Source: Zeugodacus cucurbitae (taxonomy: Eukaryota > Arthropoda > Insecta > Diptera > Tephritidae). Taken from it: 64,000 bases of DNA. The stretch is from assembly GCF_028554725.1 (NCBI RefSeq), contig NC_071671.1, positions 43,656,001-43,720,000 of the forward strand, in the 5' to 3' direction. Of the stretch, positions 36,564 through 47,278 are shown in pieces. The notes below the pieces were generated by a model. It worked only from the letters and a program-made list of their open reading frames with translations, did no database searches and was not told the origin of the DNA. Positions within the stretch are counted from its first letter, which is position 1; the number at the start of each line of letters is the position of its first letter. The position numbers were made by a program, and so were the translations under genes.

Positions 36564-38624
36564 GACATTGAAAGGATCCATGGTAGATATAATTGTTATA
36601 TCGCTATCGATGACATCTCCCGATTATACTAAAGTAATAAAATCTAAGTTTCCAAAGGTAAATTTAATTTTTTACACCTATTTTGTATAATGACTACAAA
36701 AAGGGGTATGCTGGAACTCTTAAATATCTCCTTATCCCCGAATTAAAAAATATATTATCGCCTTTTTTATTAACATATGTACATATGTACATTTGACTAT
36801 TTGCGTCCTTAATAAATTTGATTTCACTGAGAATGTACAACGGAAGAAGGAATAGAATATATATCTGAGCATATGTATCAAGTTAAATACTGTTACAAAT
36901 TATAATAATCGAGAAGTTTGATTTATCTGATTTGGAATTTATTTAGCATAATTAGCTTATATAAAGAGTTAATAATATATTCTTAAAATACTTCCTTAAT
37001 ATACTTCCTTAGGATGATATTACTATAAGCAATAGTAATGACTCAATGTTGTGTGCGAAGAAAGAAATAATATGGCTTAGAAACACAAAAACTCAATTGA
37101 TTCTCGCCATCAGTATCGGTTTCGAAACTGTTGAAATAATATTAAACTTTGTATACCGGAACAACAGCAATATCACAATGTATGTATGCATATTTCTTTC
37201 TATTATTTTTATACTTCATTGTAAAAGTAAAGATTTTTTCGTTCCCTTGACAATGAGAAAGCTTTCGAGATATTTCCTATTGTAAAAGGAACTGTGAATC
37301 ACATAACAGAAATTTTAATTTTAATTGTTTTGTCCGAATTTAAACAGTGAACAGACTTAATGAAAAGCTATCGCAATCAGCATATTTTTAGGATTACTGA
37401 TCAAGAATTAACCGAGTAACAATAATATAATAAGCTCCCTCGATTTTATAATCAATTTACTTCTGGTCATTAGCTTATATCGATTTCCGACAAATGCTTA
37501 AACTTCATTTACTACAATTTAATATTCCGCCTAAAATTATACTTCAAGTGGTCATCTAAATTCCAGCGCTAAGAAGCTGAACGCACAAATGCCAATCAGC
37601 AATTCAAGAGACAAACACACACATGCCCATTTAGCTGTCAAACACTAAGTCTGCTTAACCTCAGACATTTTAAGTGCTGCAAGTAAAAATGAAATTAAAT
37701 GAAAGTTAAATGTGAATTGCCGAATTCATGGCAAACAACTTTCCAGCGCGTAAAATGACTATTACACGATATTGTGCAAATTGCATTAATGTCACAAGCA
37801 CAAGCGCACACACACACACGTGCACACCGTGAGCTTTGTAGTTTCTACAGGGAGAGAGAGCAGCGGTAAATGAACGACTTAAGACAACCTGCGTTTGCCA
37901 CTTGAAAACGGATAATCATGATGGCAACATTAATGGTGATAACAATCAACGCCGACATCAGAACACAGAAAAATGCTCGCATTCTTGAGTGCCTATCAGA
38001 AAGGCAGAGTGATTTCGCAAACGAAAAAGCTTGCGCTGAAAATAAAACGTCTTTTAGGCTGTGAGTACAGTGGCGGATAAACGCCAGCCGTGTTTTAACT
38101 TACAGCACAACAATGGCCGCCATTGAAAGGGATTAGGCAGCAGATGTTGCTGCTGTTGTTGGTCGAAGGTGTGTGCGCAGCAGTCGGTCGCACTTTGAAC
38201 AACTTTCGGTATTTTCACATTGTTGCCAATAAAAATTTAGCGCTGACGCAGCCGTTGGCAATCAGTAGTCGCAGCACAGCACAGCGGTGTAATGCATTCG
38301 GCCGTCGAGTAAATAGAAATTGGATTATGGCCGGTGATATTAAACGAAACGAACTGGCAACTGAGGTGGGCATGCACTTAACACAGAAGCGATGATATGA
38401 AAGAGTATAAGTCGCCAGCTAAGCATAATTTTGCAGCTGGTGGTAGTTTGGTCGACAGACTCAAGGTACTTGATTGATTTGTGAAGAATATTGTAAATTG
38501 GAACACTAATTGAATCAAGTAATTTTGCAGACACTCACTAGCCGAGCACTTACTGTTAATTAAGAAAATCCTTCGTAAATTTAACTTCAATAGAAGAATC
38601 AAGTGTTTCCTACAGTTTCAGTGT
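36564..38624. other. Gene-free DNA
   Basis: No supported gene. AT-rich to 37500, then GC-richer (37540-38400) with a CA run at 37808. The only long frame there (about 38123-38395) lacks an ATG at its start and has no recognised domain. Confidence 0.5.
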
Positions 38625-38625
38625 T

Positions 38626-38765
38626 AACAAGTAAGGAAGAGTTAAGTTCCTGGTGTAACTGAACATTTTATTAAGATAACACACAATCCCGTATATTCGG
38701 CATAAAGTCTATTCGAATAACGAAAATCATTATATATAATATATGAGAGCCGATATAAATTTTGA
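38626..38765 (+). mobile_element. DINE-like element, copy 6, 5' fragment
   Basis: Only the first roughly 140 bp remain: AACAAGTAAGGAAGAGTTAA, a decayed hairpin (TTCCTGGTGTAACTGAA) and part of the following block (TATTCGGCATAAAGTCTATT). Part of the TTTTATACTCTCGCAA motif is deleted. Confidence 0.6.
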
Positions 38766-41571
38766 AACTTGGACAAATGCTTTCACAGACAGAATCCTCT
38801 TAGACGGCCATAAAGAGAAAAAGTTCCAAACACGAATGCTATGTAGGGCAGCAAGAACATAACGCATAATAGGGTCTATGATCATAGCTTTTATCTAGAG
38901 ATACTTAATCCACGAGATCATGTTTAGATCATACAATTTACTCACGAACAGCTGAAGAGGATTAATGACAACTTTTTCTTTTGATAAACGGACATATAAA
39001 GGTAAAAAGGTACGATATTGGAGAGTAAGCCCAATTAAGGCACCAAAATCAACTGAGTTCCCTTAGGGAAAAAGTTTCGTTTTAAAAATCAAACAGAGTG
39101 AATAAAACACGAAACGAATTTTCACATACCAAGCATTAAAATCTTAAAATACTGTCTCTCGTTTGCATAAAAAGTTTCATTTTTCCTCAAATTTTTATTA
39201 TGACTCTTAGCTAGAAGAGGCTTTTCATCCACTCTAGAATTTTACTATACCAAATCCTTAATACTCTATTAGATTTATATAGGGACCTTAATCTTAATCA
39301 AATCCCAAACTTTCTGCATAATTTAACATAACAACAACTTCAGCAATTAGTTATAAGTACCTCGATGAAACTAGAGATAGCTTACCAAATGAGTGAACGG
39401 CAAACTACTATCCTCTCTCAGAAAAAAGTTGCAAATAAAGTTGTTTCGAAAAACTGTTAAGAAGAACAATCAGAACTAATAAAATATACAACTGGCAACT
39501 AATTGTGAAATGATGCGGTTGACCGCACTAAATTGGGGAATATACGGACATATACATGGCAGCACTGAGTGGACACAAGCATAAATTGAGACCCAAAAAG
39601 GCTACAGCATGCAGATTTCGGATTTGCGTAATTTCGATGTCCGGGTGCATGTGTGTGTGCAAGTAAGCATAAATTATAGCGAGCCTACGGAGAGTGGATA
39701 TTGTTGTTGTTACAATGTCGCATTTGGTGTTGTTGTAAAAAAGGTACAATAAGGACAATGTTGAATAGCCTCAAGGCTGTGGTGCTACAGTCAAGGGTCT
39801 TGCCAGCAAACACTCTCCGGCTCCCTTCCTCTAAACGGGTGTCACTGCGTGACCAATGACAAATGACAATTCATGAATCAATTACAGTCAAGGATAAGCG
39901 GCAGAAATTCACATATACTTGTATTATAAATACAAGGATTCTCGCTGCATTGTTTATATGTATGTATGTACATATATGAAAGTAATTTATCACTGAGCGA
40001 GAGTTAGAGCGCTATGCAGCTATATATTCGTATGTGAACTTTTGCTCAACCTAATTAGCAATTTAAGTGTGCGCTTGATAACTTCTTTCAAAGTCATTAT
40101 CCCTTGTTATCTTCGTTTTTTGTTTTCAAAGAAAAATAAAATAATGAAGAAAATGTGGCAAATACTTGGTGTGGTGTGTAGCATATGCCTTTATCCCAAT
40201 TTATATTTATATATGCATATGTATTCATTTGCATATTATATATGGTATATATATATATTATATTACTTATTTGTTTAGCAAATAGCCTACAACAATACAT
40301 TTTATCTCAACTTTTTTACACCAGCTTTATTGTTGTATCGCAATTGTGTGGGCCAAAATGTCTTGATACAAATAAATTTGTTATACTTGTTGTTGTTGTC
40401 GTTGTGGCTGTTCGCATTATCTTCTATTATATCACTCACCAACATGCTCGCACTTTATTTTCCCACACAACAACAACAAATGTTTGCTACTAACCGCATA
40501 GAGCGATACATGTGTGTATTTGTTTTTCTCCACAGTCCATTCAGTTTATTATTTCATTTATTTATTTTTTTGTTGTTTTATTGTTTATTTGCACACACGT
40601 GTTTGCATTTTCCCTTATTTACAATACCTTTTTCTGTCCGCAGTCCACATTTTGTTATTTAAATTTGAGTTATTTCATTTGTTATCATGTTACATATGTA
40701 TCCCTTCAAAGCAGTTTTATCTCTGCAAATCGTTTGAATAATTAATTCATTATTTCAAGTGCTTTTGCCTAGTGCTCTTTTTTCATACACACACATGCAG
40801 ATATATTTTATTTATGCATTTGAACACTCTCACTTGTTTACAAGCATCTATATGATGTATATGTTTGCATTAGTTTCATTTGCTTTTATTGTATTGTATT
40901 TGCCTTGCAGTGCGATTGTTTAGCACACATTTCAATTTAATTGTTTCTAAATGCATGTTTACTCTAACAGTGGAACCAAACAAACAAATTATATAAAGTT
41001 AATAAATATTAATGTGGCCGTTTGTATATACGGTAAACTATTGCAATTTGAGGTTACGTATACGCACTGACCAAATTTTTTTTTGAGAAAGGTTGTAAGG
41101 TGTCAGTTCCAGCAATCAGCTGATTTGCATGATCGATTACGATGTTTTTAGTTGAAAAGCTTAAAATAAATGTAAAATAAATATTGCAAAAACTGTTTGA
41201 GATTTTTCTCTATAAGTATCTGTATTTAGATAAGTAAACTTTATTCATAACAAAATCTCAGGTAAATATGTTTAGAATATATAATAATAAAATGTGATGA
41301 GAAAAAATATTGAAATTCTTTTCAAATATAATAATTTAATTGACAATTTTATGTAATCTCTAAGTATTAACTAACTAAATATTTACGTCAAATGTGCTTA
41401 GATGATTTTATAAGAGAAATATTAAACGCTAATGGATTTGAATTATCCAATATTTTAACAAAGCCTTAATCAACATTACGCATATATAAGACTATCGTTT
41501 TTCTGATATTGCTATTCCATTCTAAGAAGCTATAAATGTCTTATATATGTTAAATGATTTATATCGTAATA
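38766..41571. other. Gene-free DNA
   Basis: No supported gene. It includes T-rich, CAA/TTG-rich stretches (40370-40640) whose frames encode Phe/Leu/Ile-rich low-complexity peptides. Confidence 0.5.
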
Positions 41572-41572
41572 T

Positions 41573-42060
41573 ACAGTATCCGACAAAATTTTTTACTATT
41601 ATTTGAATATTTCTTCCAAGAATGCACATACTATTGGTAGATACTAGAAGCTACCAAATAACAATTTCGCTTTTGTTTCGCTTGCAAAATGAAGACTTTA
41701 TGAGGACTTACACACGAAAATAGGATGTATACCATGGCAGTATTTGCCATTTGAATAGGAAAATAGTTTAGTTTTGGGTTGCTGTAACTACAATAGTCTA
41801 ACAAATCTGGTATTAATCTAAGGCAAATGACAGGATAGTCCTACGAAGTGATGCGGAGTACAAATTTAGAACCCTCAGCAAAAAAAACGACTTAGAAGAT
41901 ACTCTATATACCAGCAGGATAATGAGCCCAAACATACAAGTTATGTTAGGAAGCTCCTAATATGGCCTGCCCAAATCTCGGACTTAAATTGTATTAAGCA
42001 TTTACAGCAATATTTAAATGATAATCTCGACCGATATTTTTTTGCATCTTATTAACTCAT
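41573..42060 (+). pseudogene. Tc1-like transposase remnant
   Basis: This is a fragment of a DDE transposase of the Tc1 family, which cuts and pastes DNA at TA sites. The clearest block (41912-42034) reads QQDNEPKHTSYVRK, then LIWPAQISDLNCIKHLQQYL. This corresponds to the Tc1 signature with the second catalytic Asp (QQDN) and the region of the third catalytic residue. The residue aligned with the catalytic Glu (normally xIExLW) is Lys here. Upstream (about 41772-41850) a frameshifted stretch matches the first-Asp neighbourhood (CNYNSLTNLV). TA followed by CAGTATCCGACAAAA at 41571 could be its left terminus, but I found no matching right end. It is long dead, and its right side abuts the short Helitron at 42176. 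Confidence 0.65.
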
Positions 42061-42175
42061 TCCTTGCTTTACTCTACAGTCTGCCTCAAAAAACAAAATA
42101 ATTAAATAATTCAGCTTGATTTCTCCAACATGAGGACGGTATTTTTTACTTACTCTATAACTTGAATATTAGATA

Positions 42176-42661
42176 CTAGCTGACCGCTCCGGCTTCGCAC
42201 AGGTTTAAACAAACATTTCAAAACTTAAGTTTTGACATAAGAAAAATTCGAAAATGAATTTATATTTTATTTGCAATGAGCTAAAACTTGATTACGACCT
42301 CTAGTCTTTGATGTCTGTAGTCTTTCTCTCTGAATATGAAGGCGTTGGGAACGCTCAGAGTTCGACGTTCTAATGCGAGCTTGTATATTTCTAATATTTT
42401 GTTCTTCAAGCCGCTGCACACCCTTGTACCCGACTCGACGTGGGAGGTTTTGAAATTTTGTTCAGGAAGCAGCGGAGTATTTTTGATCCCTGGGAATCAT
42501 TTCTATAAAGTTGAGATTCAAGCAAAAATTATAGCTTGTGGTACTCGGAGTGAATGTGGCTTTCCAATGGTGAAAGAATTTTTGAAATCGACACAGTAGT
42601 TTTTGAGTTTATTCACTACAAACATAAATACAAATCTTTCCTGCTTATAGTAGTAGTATTA
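42176..42661 (-). mobile_element. Short non-autonomous Helitron
   Basis: Read on the minus strand, the 3' end is GGTCAGCTAG followed by T, the CTAG-T terminus of Helitrons. It is closely similar to the 3' end of the larger Helitron at 44481. The 5' side (about 42600-42661) shows a decayed version of the usual 5' block (TACTACTATAAGCAGGAAAG, then ATTTGTATTTATGTTTGTAG). No helicase coding is visible in the 486 bp. The 5' boundary is approximate. Confidence 0.55.
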
Positions 42662-44480
42662 CATATAATACAAATCAGAAATCAACTCAACGTTGCTTCC
42701 TAATTAGCACTTGTTTACTAGAACAATTTCCATGGTACTTCAAGGATTGAATAAATTTCCCTTAAAAAGTATCGATTATTTGAGACATTCAAAATGAAAG
42801 CTAGCGAAATGCCTAATCTAACTTTGAGATCTCAGAATATTTCCATTTCCTTTATATACCTTTCGCACTTCTTCAGTAGGTATCAATATAGTATGAATAA
42901 GGTCAATAACAGGATATGTTGATCTCATTTTAAGTGAGGTAAGCCTTTTTATTTTAGATAATTTACCAATATTAACGAAGTGAATTTTTATGAGTCTTGG
43001 CAAGGTATGAAACCCTTCTCTCGTTTAAAATAAAATGTATCCAAGCAAGAAAACTTCTTTGAGTTAATTAATCACATATTTTGTCTCCTAAGAAATTTCT
43101 GTCTATCAAAAATCATTATTTAGACAATTAGTCAACTATTTTTCAATGCCAAACCTTTTACTTTCGCTCTTGAACTATGTACATGCTTGGAAAGTGTATA
43201 AAACAGAGTAAATCAGAGCAAAAGAATTGCAATAACCAAAAATAATGCCAAACCAAATATATTAGATGACTTTAATTCGAACAGATGGTGCGCAAATTTT
43301 AATTAATAACCAACTCGACAGCATAAATTTAATGGCGCCCGTGTATGTGCAACGAAAGCCAGTCAGTGTTGCCATGAGCTAAGCGCTGTGCAAACGTAAG
43401 CGACGGCACTACGGCAGAGACGCATAAGTAATTATGTGAGTCACGCAAGTGCCCACTGTACGCTTGCAAAATGCATAGTGATTTGAGCAGCAGATGAATG
43501 TGGCAGGCGGTGCGAGTGCGGGTGCAAAGCAAAGCAAACTGCTGGGGGAGTGAGAGCAACTGCTGCCATACGCAGTGTTTGCTTTGCGTCACACGCAACA
43601 CATACATATAGAGTATAAGCACGTACAGGCAACTACTCAAGCACAAAGTTGAAGGTCAGCTTGAGCTGACCTAGTTTGCTCTATAAAAAATGTGAACCTT
43701 CTGATCCCTTTTTCGCAATTTACTAGCTAGCATCCCCTTCCCCACCAACTACCTCAATTTAGTGGCACATGATGCTGTACCCCACCCATTAGCATAGTGT
43801 TTTGTAAGTATTAATGAAGTGGTATGTAACGCACACACACACACACACACACACGCATACTTACATATAAATATATATATTTATGTGTGTTTGTGTCGGG
43901 CTGAGTGTGCGCTGAGTGCGTCCACTTCAGAAGGCAACGTCGAACGATTTACTCATTTGCATAGCGCGTTACAAACAAACAAAAACTCGGTAAATGAGTG
44001 TGAGCTTAAATAAGCGCACAAACACACACACATACACATCCGCTCATAACCGCATTTACTTGTGTATGTGTGAACGCATACGAATTTCAACTTTACATAC
44101 GCATAAAAGTTTAAGCACATACTCACTATTACCCTTAGCAGGCAAAGCATATGCCTGTGTATGAGTGTGTGGAGGGCACAGAGCGGATCACCGAGCATTA
44201 GAGTGGCGCCTGAAAGTAGACTTTTCAGTGAGAACGCAGTGCGGCAAATGCAACAACTGTGGAAACAGTTCAACTGGCTGGCAGCTTAATTGGAAACACA
44301 CGCAAACTTGTGAAAGTCATTAATAAATAGTGGCGAAAACGTCAAAAAAACGTGTAAGTACTTCGGCAAGTGAGCGAAAGCGAAAAACTTCGGTGAAAGT
44401 AAGTGGGCAAGCGTACGTGATATATTTGTAAAGAACTAAAACGTAACCATTAAATTTTCAAGACACATTTTTATTAAATA
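42662..44480. other. Gene-free DNA with a possible leader-like stretch
   Basis: No supported gene. GC-richer DNA spans 43320-44420. Two donor-like sites, CGTGTAAGTACT (about 44352) and GAAAGTAAGTGG (about 44397), follow an initiator-like TTTTCAGTGAGAACG near 44222. No coding frame is attached, so a 5' leader is only a possibility. Confidence 0.4.
43832..43854. repeat. (CA)n microsatellite
   Basis: Eleven to twelve uninterrupted CA units. Confidence 0.9.
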
Positions 44481-44597
44481 CTAGCTGACCCTACAGGCGT
44501 TGCCCTTTGTGAAATTATTTGTTTTGAAAAGGAAAGAACGTTGAATTTAGATTGTATTGAAAAGCATTTATTTTTGATTTTTCTACATTTTTTTTTT

Positions 44598-45628
44598 TCA
44601 ATGTAACGCAGCTTGATAAACAACATTTCTTGTTTTCTGTTCCGGAGCGTAAATGTACAGAGAAGATGGTTTTTCAACTCGTGAACACTCCACATATAGC
44701 TGACCGTATGAAAAACATGGCATTTGAAGATTTACCACACATTTCCAGCGACTGTCTTTGTGACCTGTTGATTGACATCGCAAATGCAAGTTTCACTGGA
44801 AACTAATACGTTTGTACTGAAAAGGCAAATCGTTGGAACTCAGAGGTTGGAACTCAATTGGTGGAATCAAGCATTCTGCCCCTTGTAAGTCCCTTTCAAA
44901 ATTCTTGCAACTATCACATTATTCGATAGCTGCGTCACAATCAGGGTTGAATTACACAGTTTCGACATAATTACATAATAATGACAGATCCAACTTTAAG
45001 ATGTAAATGATGCTGCGGCATGTCAAGCAAATCCAAAAAATTTAGAAATTCAACACACAAATCTCCCTGAATTTTACTTGAATCGTATAGATTAAGTCAT
45101 CAACATCGATATTTTTGACAGCTAAAATTGCGCGTGCACTCAACCAATCGTAGTTACTTATAATTCGTCTTTCGTTGAAGTGAATTGACAAATGGCAGGT
45201 GGAATTGATATCAAACCATTGAAAAAATCAACCGGAATTTGTCCATTTCCAATTCCCTGAATATCTTCTGCGGTGCTATCTTGTTGCAGAAACACTCGCA
45301 TATTCATGGTCAATCATATGGATTTCACGTACCGCCACAAATATTATGACTTGAGACATTCAATTCATCAACCGCTGTTGATTTTGGAATAACAGGAAGT
45401 ATTTGTCGAAAATCGCCTGCTAACGGTATCATTGCGCAACCAAAGCGACTACCTATACTATCAGTTTACAATTTTTTGCCACAGCTGATTGCCTTTCAAA
45501 CAGGTGTTTCATTGATTTGCATGTTTAACGGAAGCTTCAGTGCCGAATGTGCAGTTCTTCCAACTTCTAGTAACGTTGCAGAAATTCCAGTAGATGCGAG
45601 AGCCAACGCAATGCCATTTTGAAATTGT
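44598..45628 (-). pseudogene. Helitron Pif1-like helicase, C-terminal remnant
   Basis: This is the remains of the Pif1-type helicase part of a Helitron Rep/helicase protein. In minus-strand order I read ALASTGISATLLEVGRTAHS then ALKLPLNMQ (about 45610-45520), GCAMIPLAGDFRQILPVIPK (about 45440-45380), TQLSNNVIVARILKGTYKGQ (about 44940-44880), and at the C-terminus PCFSYGQLYVECSRV then KPSSLYIYAPEQKT (44598-44720). These follow the helicase motif order. Stops and frameshifts separate them. The P-loop region and the whole Rep domain are missing, so the protein cannot act. Confidence 0.8.
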
Positions 45629-45764
45629 ATTGTTGCCAAAATAAATATTATCTGTTCCGCCGTTATTGTCAACTTAAATATAATTCTTTTATTATTATCT
45701 TTCTAGCAAATTGTCAATATTTGTTTGCTTTTTTCCTGTACTTTCACGGATATTTCAATACTAA

Positions 45765-45915
45765 AACAAATAAGGAAAGCTTAAGTTTGGCTGAAACAGA
45801 ACATTTTATACTCTTGCAATTTATTGCTATAGTTTTATTAAGATAACACACAATTTGACCCATATATTCGCCATAAAGTCCAATAGAATAACGAAAATCA
45901 TCATATATAGTATAT
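45765..45915 (+). mobile_element. DINE-like element, copy 7, 5' fragment
   Basis: The first roughly 150 bp of a DINE-like element: AACAAATAAGGAAAGCTTAA, a decayed hairpin (TTTGGCTGAAACAGAAC) and TTTTATACTCTTGCAA. It lies inside the Helitron at 44481-46254, in opposite orientation. Like copy 6 it keeps the ATTAAGATAACACACAAT block, so both come from the same subfamily. Confidence 0.65.
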
Positions 45916-46254
45916 TAGTTATCACATAAACGGTACTCACGGACTTTTTTTAGATCATTAAAAGAGAAATAATATTATTATAATAATAATATTATAATAA
46001 TAAAGATATTCAATTCGCAAGGAACGGAAGCCTTCAAAGATAAATAATTTCCCCCGTTTTTTACAAATTTACCACTTTTTCTTCGCCCCCATTGGTCGCG
46101 GATGCAGCGTGATGCTATATAGCCTATAGCCTTCCTCGATAAATGGACTATCCAACACAAAAAGAATTATTCAATTCGAACCAGTAGTTTCGGAGATTAG
46201 CGCGTTCAAACAAGCAAACAAACAAACTCTTCAGCTTTATAATATTAGTATAGA

Positions 46255-46910
46255 TAAGGAACGCGTTCAAAAGTTTGTCAAAATTTCCAAGCGATTTTAC
46301 TCTTTTCCCTATAATTTTATAAATATACACATGGCCAAGTTTTGTATCCAACTTCCTCATATTGCAATTTTTAATTCAACAACTCAACTCACTTGGCTGA
46401 CGTTCATTATAATACCCACTCGTTTTGCAATGTTATTTAATACAATGAAATCCATTTTTGTCTACCAGGTGGACAATCTCCACTATCACTTCAATATCTA
46501 TCCACATTTTATAATCCTTTAACTTTTTTTGGTACAAATTGGTCTGTTTCTCATAGCTTACTATCTTAGTCACTAAAAGAGAATAGATTATTTTTGTTAA
46601 AAACATTTTGAGTATTTCCAGACTCATTTATCCCTATCGAGGTATAGAACTGAAAAATTATGCAAGTTCATCGGATAAAAAATAATAGATGCGAACACTC
46701 AGCGAGGAGATATGTGGAGACTTTAAAAGAACACACGAGTCTTGTCTTCTATAACCAACATACTGCTATAAAGAATAACCGCCCCTGAATAGTCTTTCTA
46801 GAAAGTTGGCGTTTACAGTACGTTTATAGAAGAGTTCTATAGAAGTTAAGGATGCATTCTATTAAACAATTGTTTTCTGATTTTGTTTCTGCTGAAGTTA
46901 TCTCTCACTG
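46255..46910. other. Gene-free DNA
   Basis: AT-rich spacer with no supported gene or repeat. Confidence 0.55.
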
Positions 46911-47278
46911 TTATAGCCACTCCTCCCTTTTCCTCAGAGATCGGCGCCAGTTGGGGATCCCAATTGTAACCAGGTCGCTCTCCACCCCTTACTCGGCTTC
47001 CTCCGGCGGGTACTGCAACGAACACTTTCAAATCCGGAGTGTTTTCGTCCATTCGGACAACATGACCTAGCCAGCGTAGCCGGCGCAAAATTTTCCTCTC
47101 GAAAACTCCTAGTGTCGTCTCATCTGATGTTGACATCGTCCAAGCTTCTGCACCATAAAGCAGGACGGGAATAATAAGCGATTTATAGAATTTGATTTTG
47201 GTTTGCCGAGAGAGGACTTTACTGTTCAATTGCCTACTCAGTCCAAAGTAGCACCTGTTGGCAAGAGTGCTTCTGCGC
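46911..47278 (-). pseudogene. RTE retrotransposon C-terminal fragment
   Basis: A minus-strand fragment matching the C-terminal part of the RTE ORF at 30072-33062. Readable blocks include SKVLSRQTKIKFYKSLIIPV, LLYGAEAWTMSTSDETTLGV and RLRWLGHVVRMDENTP. Compared with the full-length copy, about 95 bp are missing between the KIL and RRLRWLG blocks (near 47085). A second deletion and frameshift fall near 46987, and the normal 3' end is decayed. Confidence 0.8.

Larger units (their letters stand above)
44481..46254 (-). mobile_element. Decayed Helitron with helicase remnant
   Basis: On the minus strand the 5' end is TCTATACTAATATTATAAAG (starting at 46254) after an A, and the 3' end is GGGTCAGCTAG (ending at 44481) before a T. 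That gives 5'-TC, 3'-CTAG and insertion between A and T, the rules for Helitrons. The 5' block contains AATTCTTTTTGTGTTGGATA and GGAAGGCTATAGGC, sequences I associate with widespread insect Helitrons. Only the C-terminal helicase region survives; no Rep (HUH) motif was found. A DINE-like fragment (45765-45915) and an ATT-repeat patch (about 45970-46004) lie between the 5' end and the helicase remnant. Confidence 0.8.

Noticed and set aside
38123..38395. 90-codon frame with a Leu-rich, signal-peptide-like start
   Set aside because: It begins at TTG rather than ATG, the Leu run comes from a TTG/CTG repeat, no mature-protein motif is visible, and no splice context supports it.
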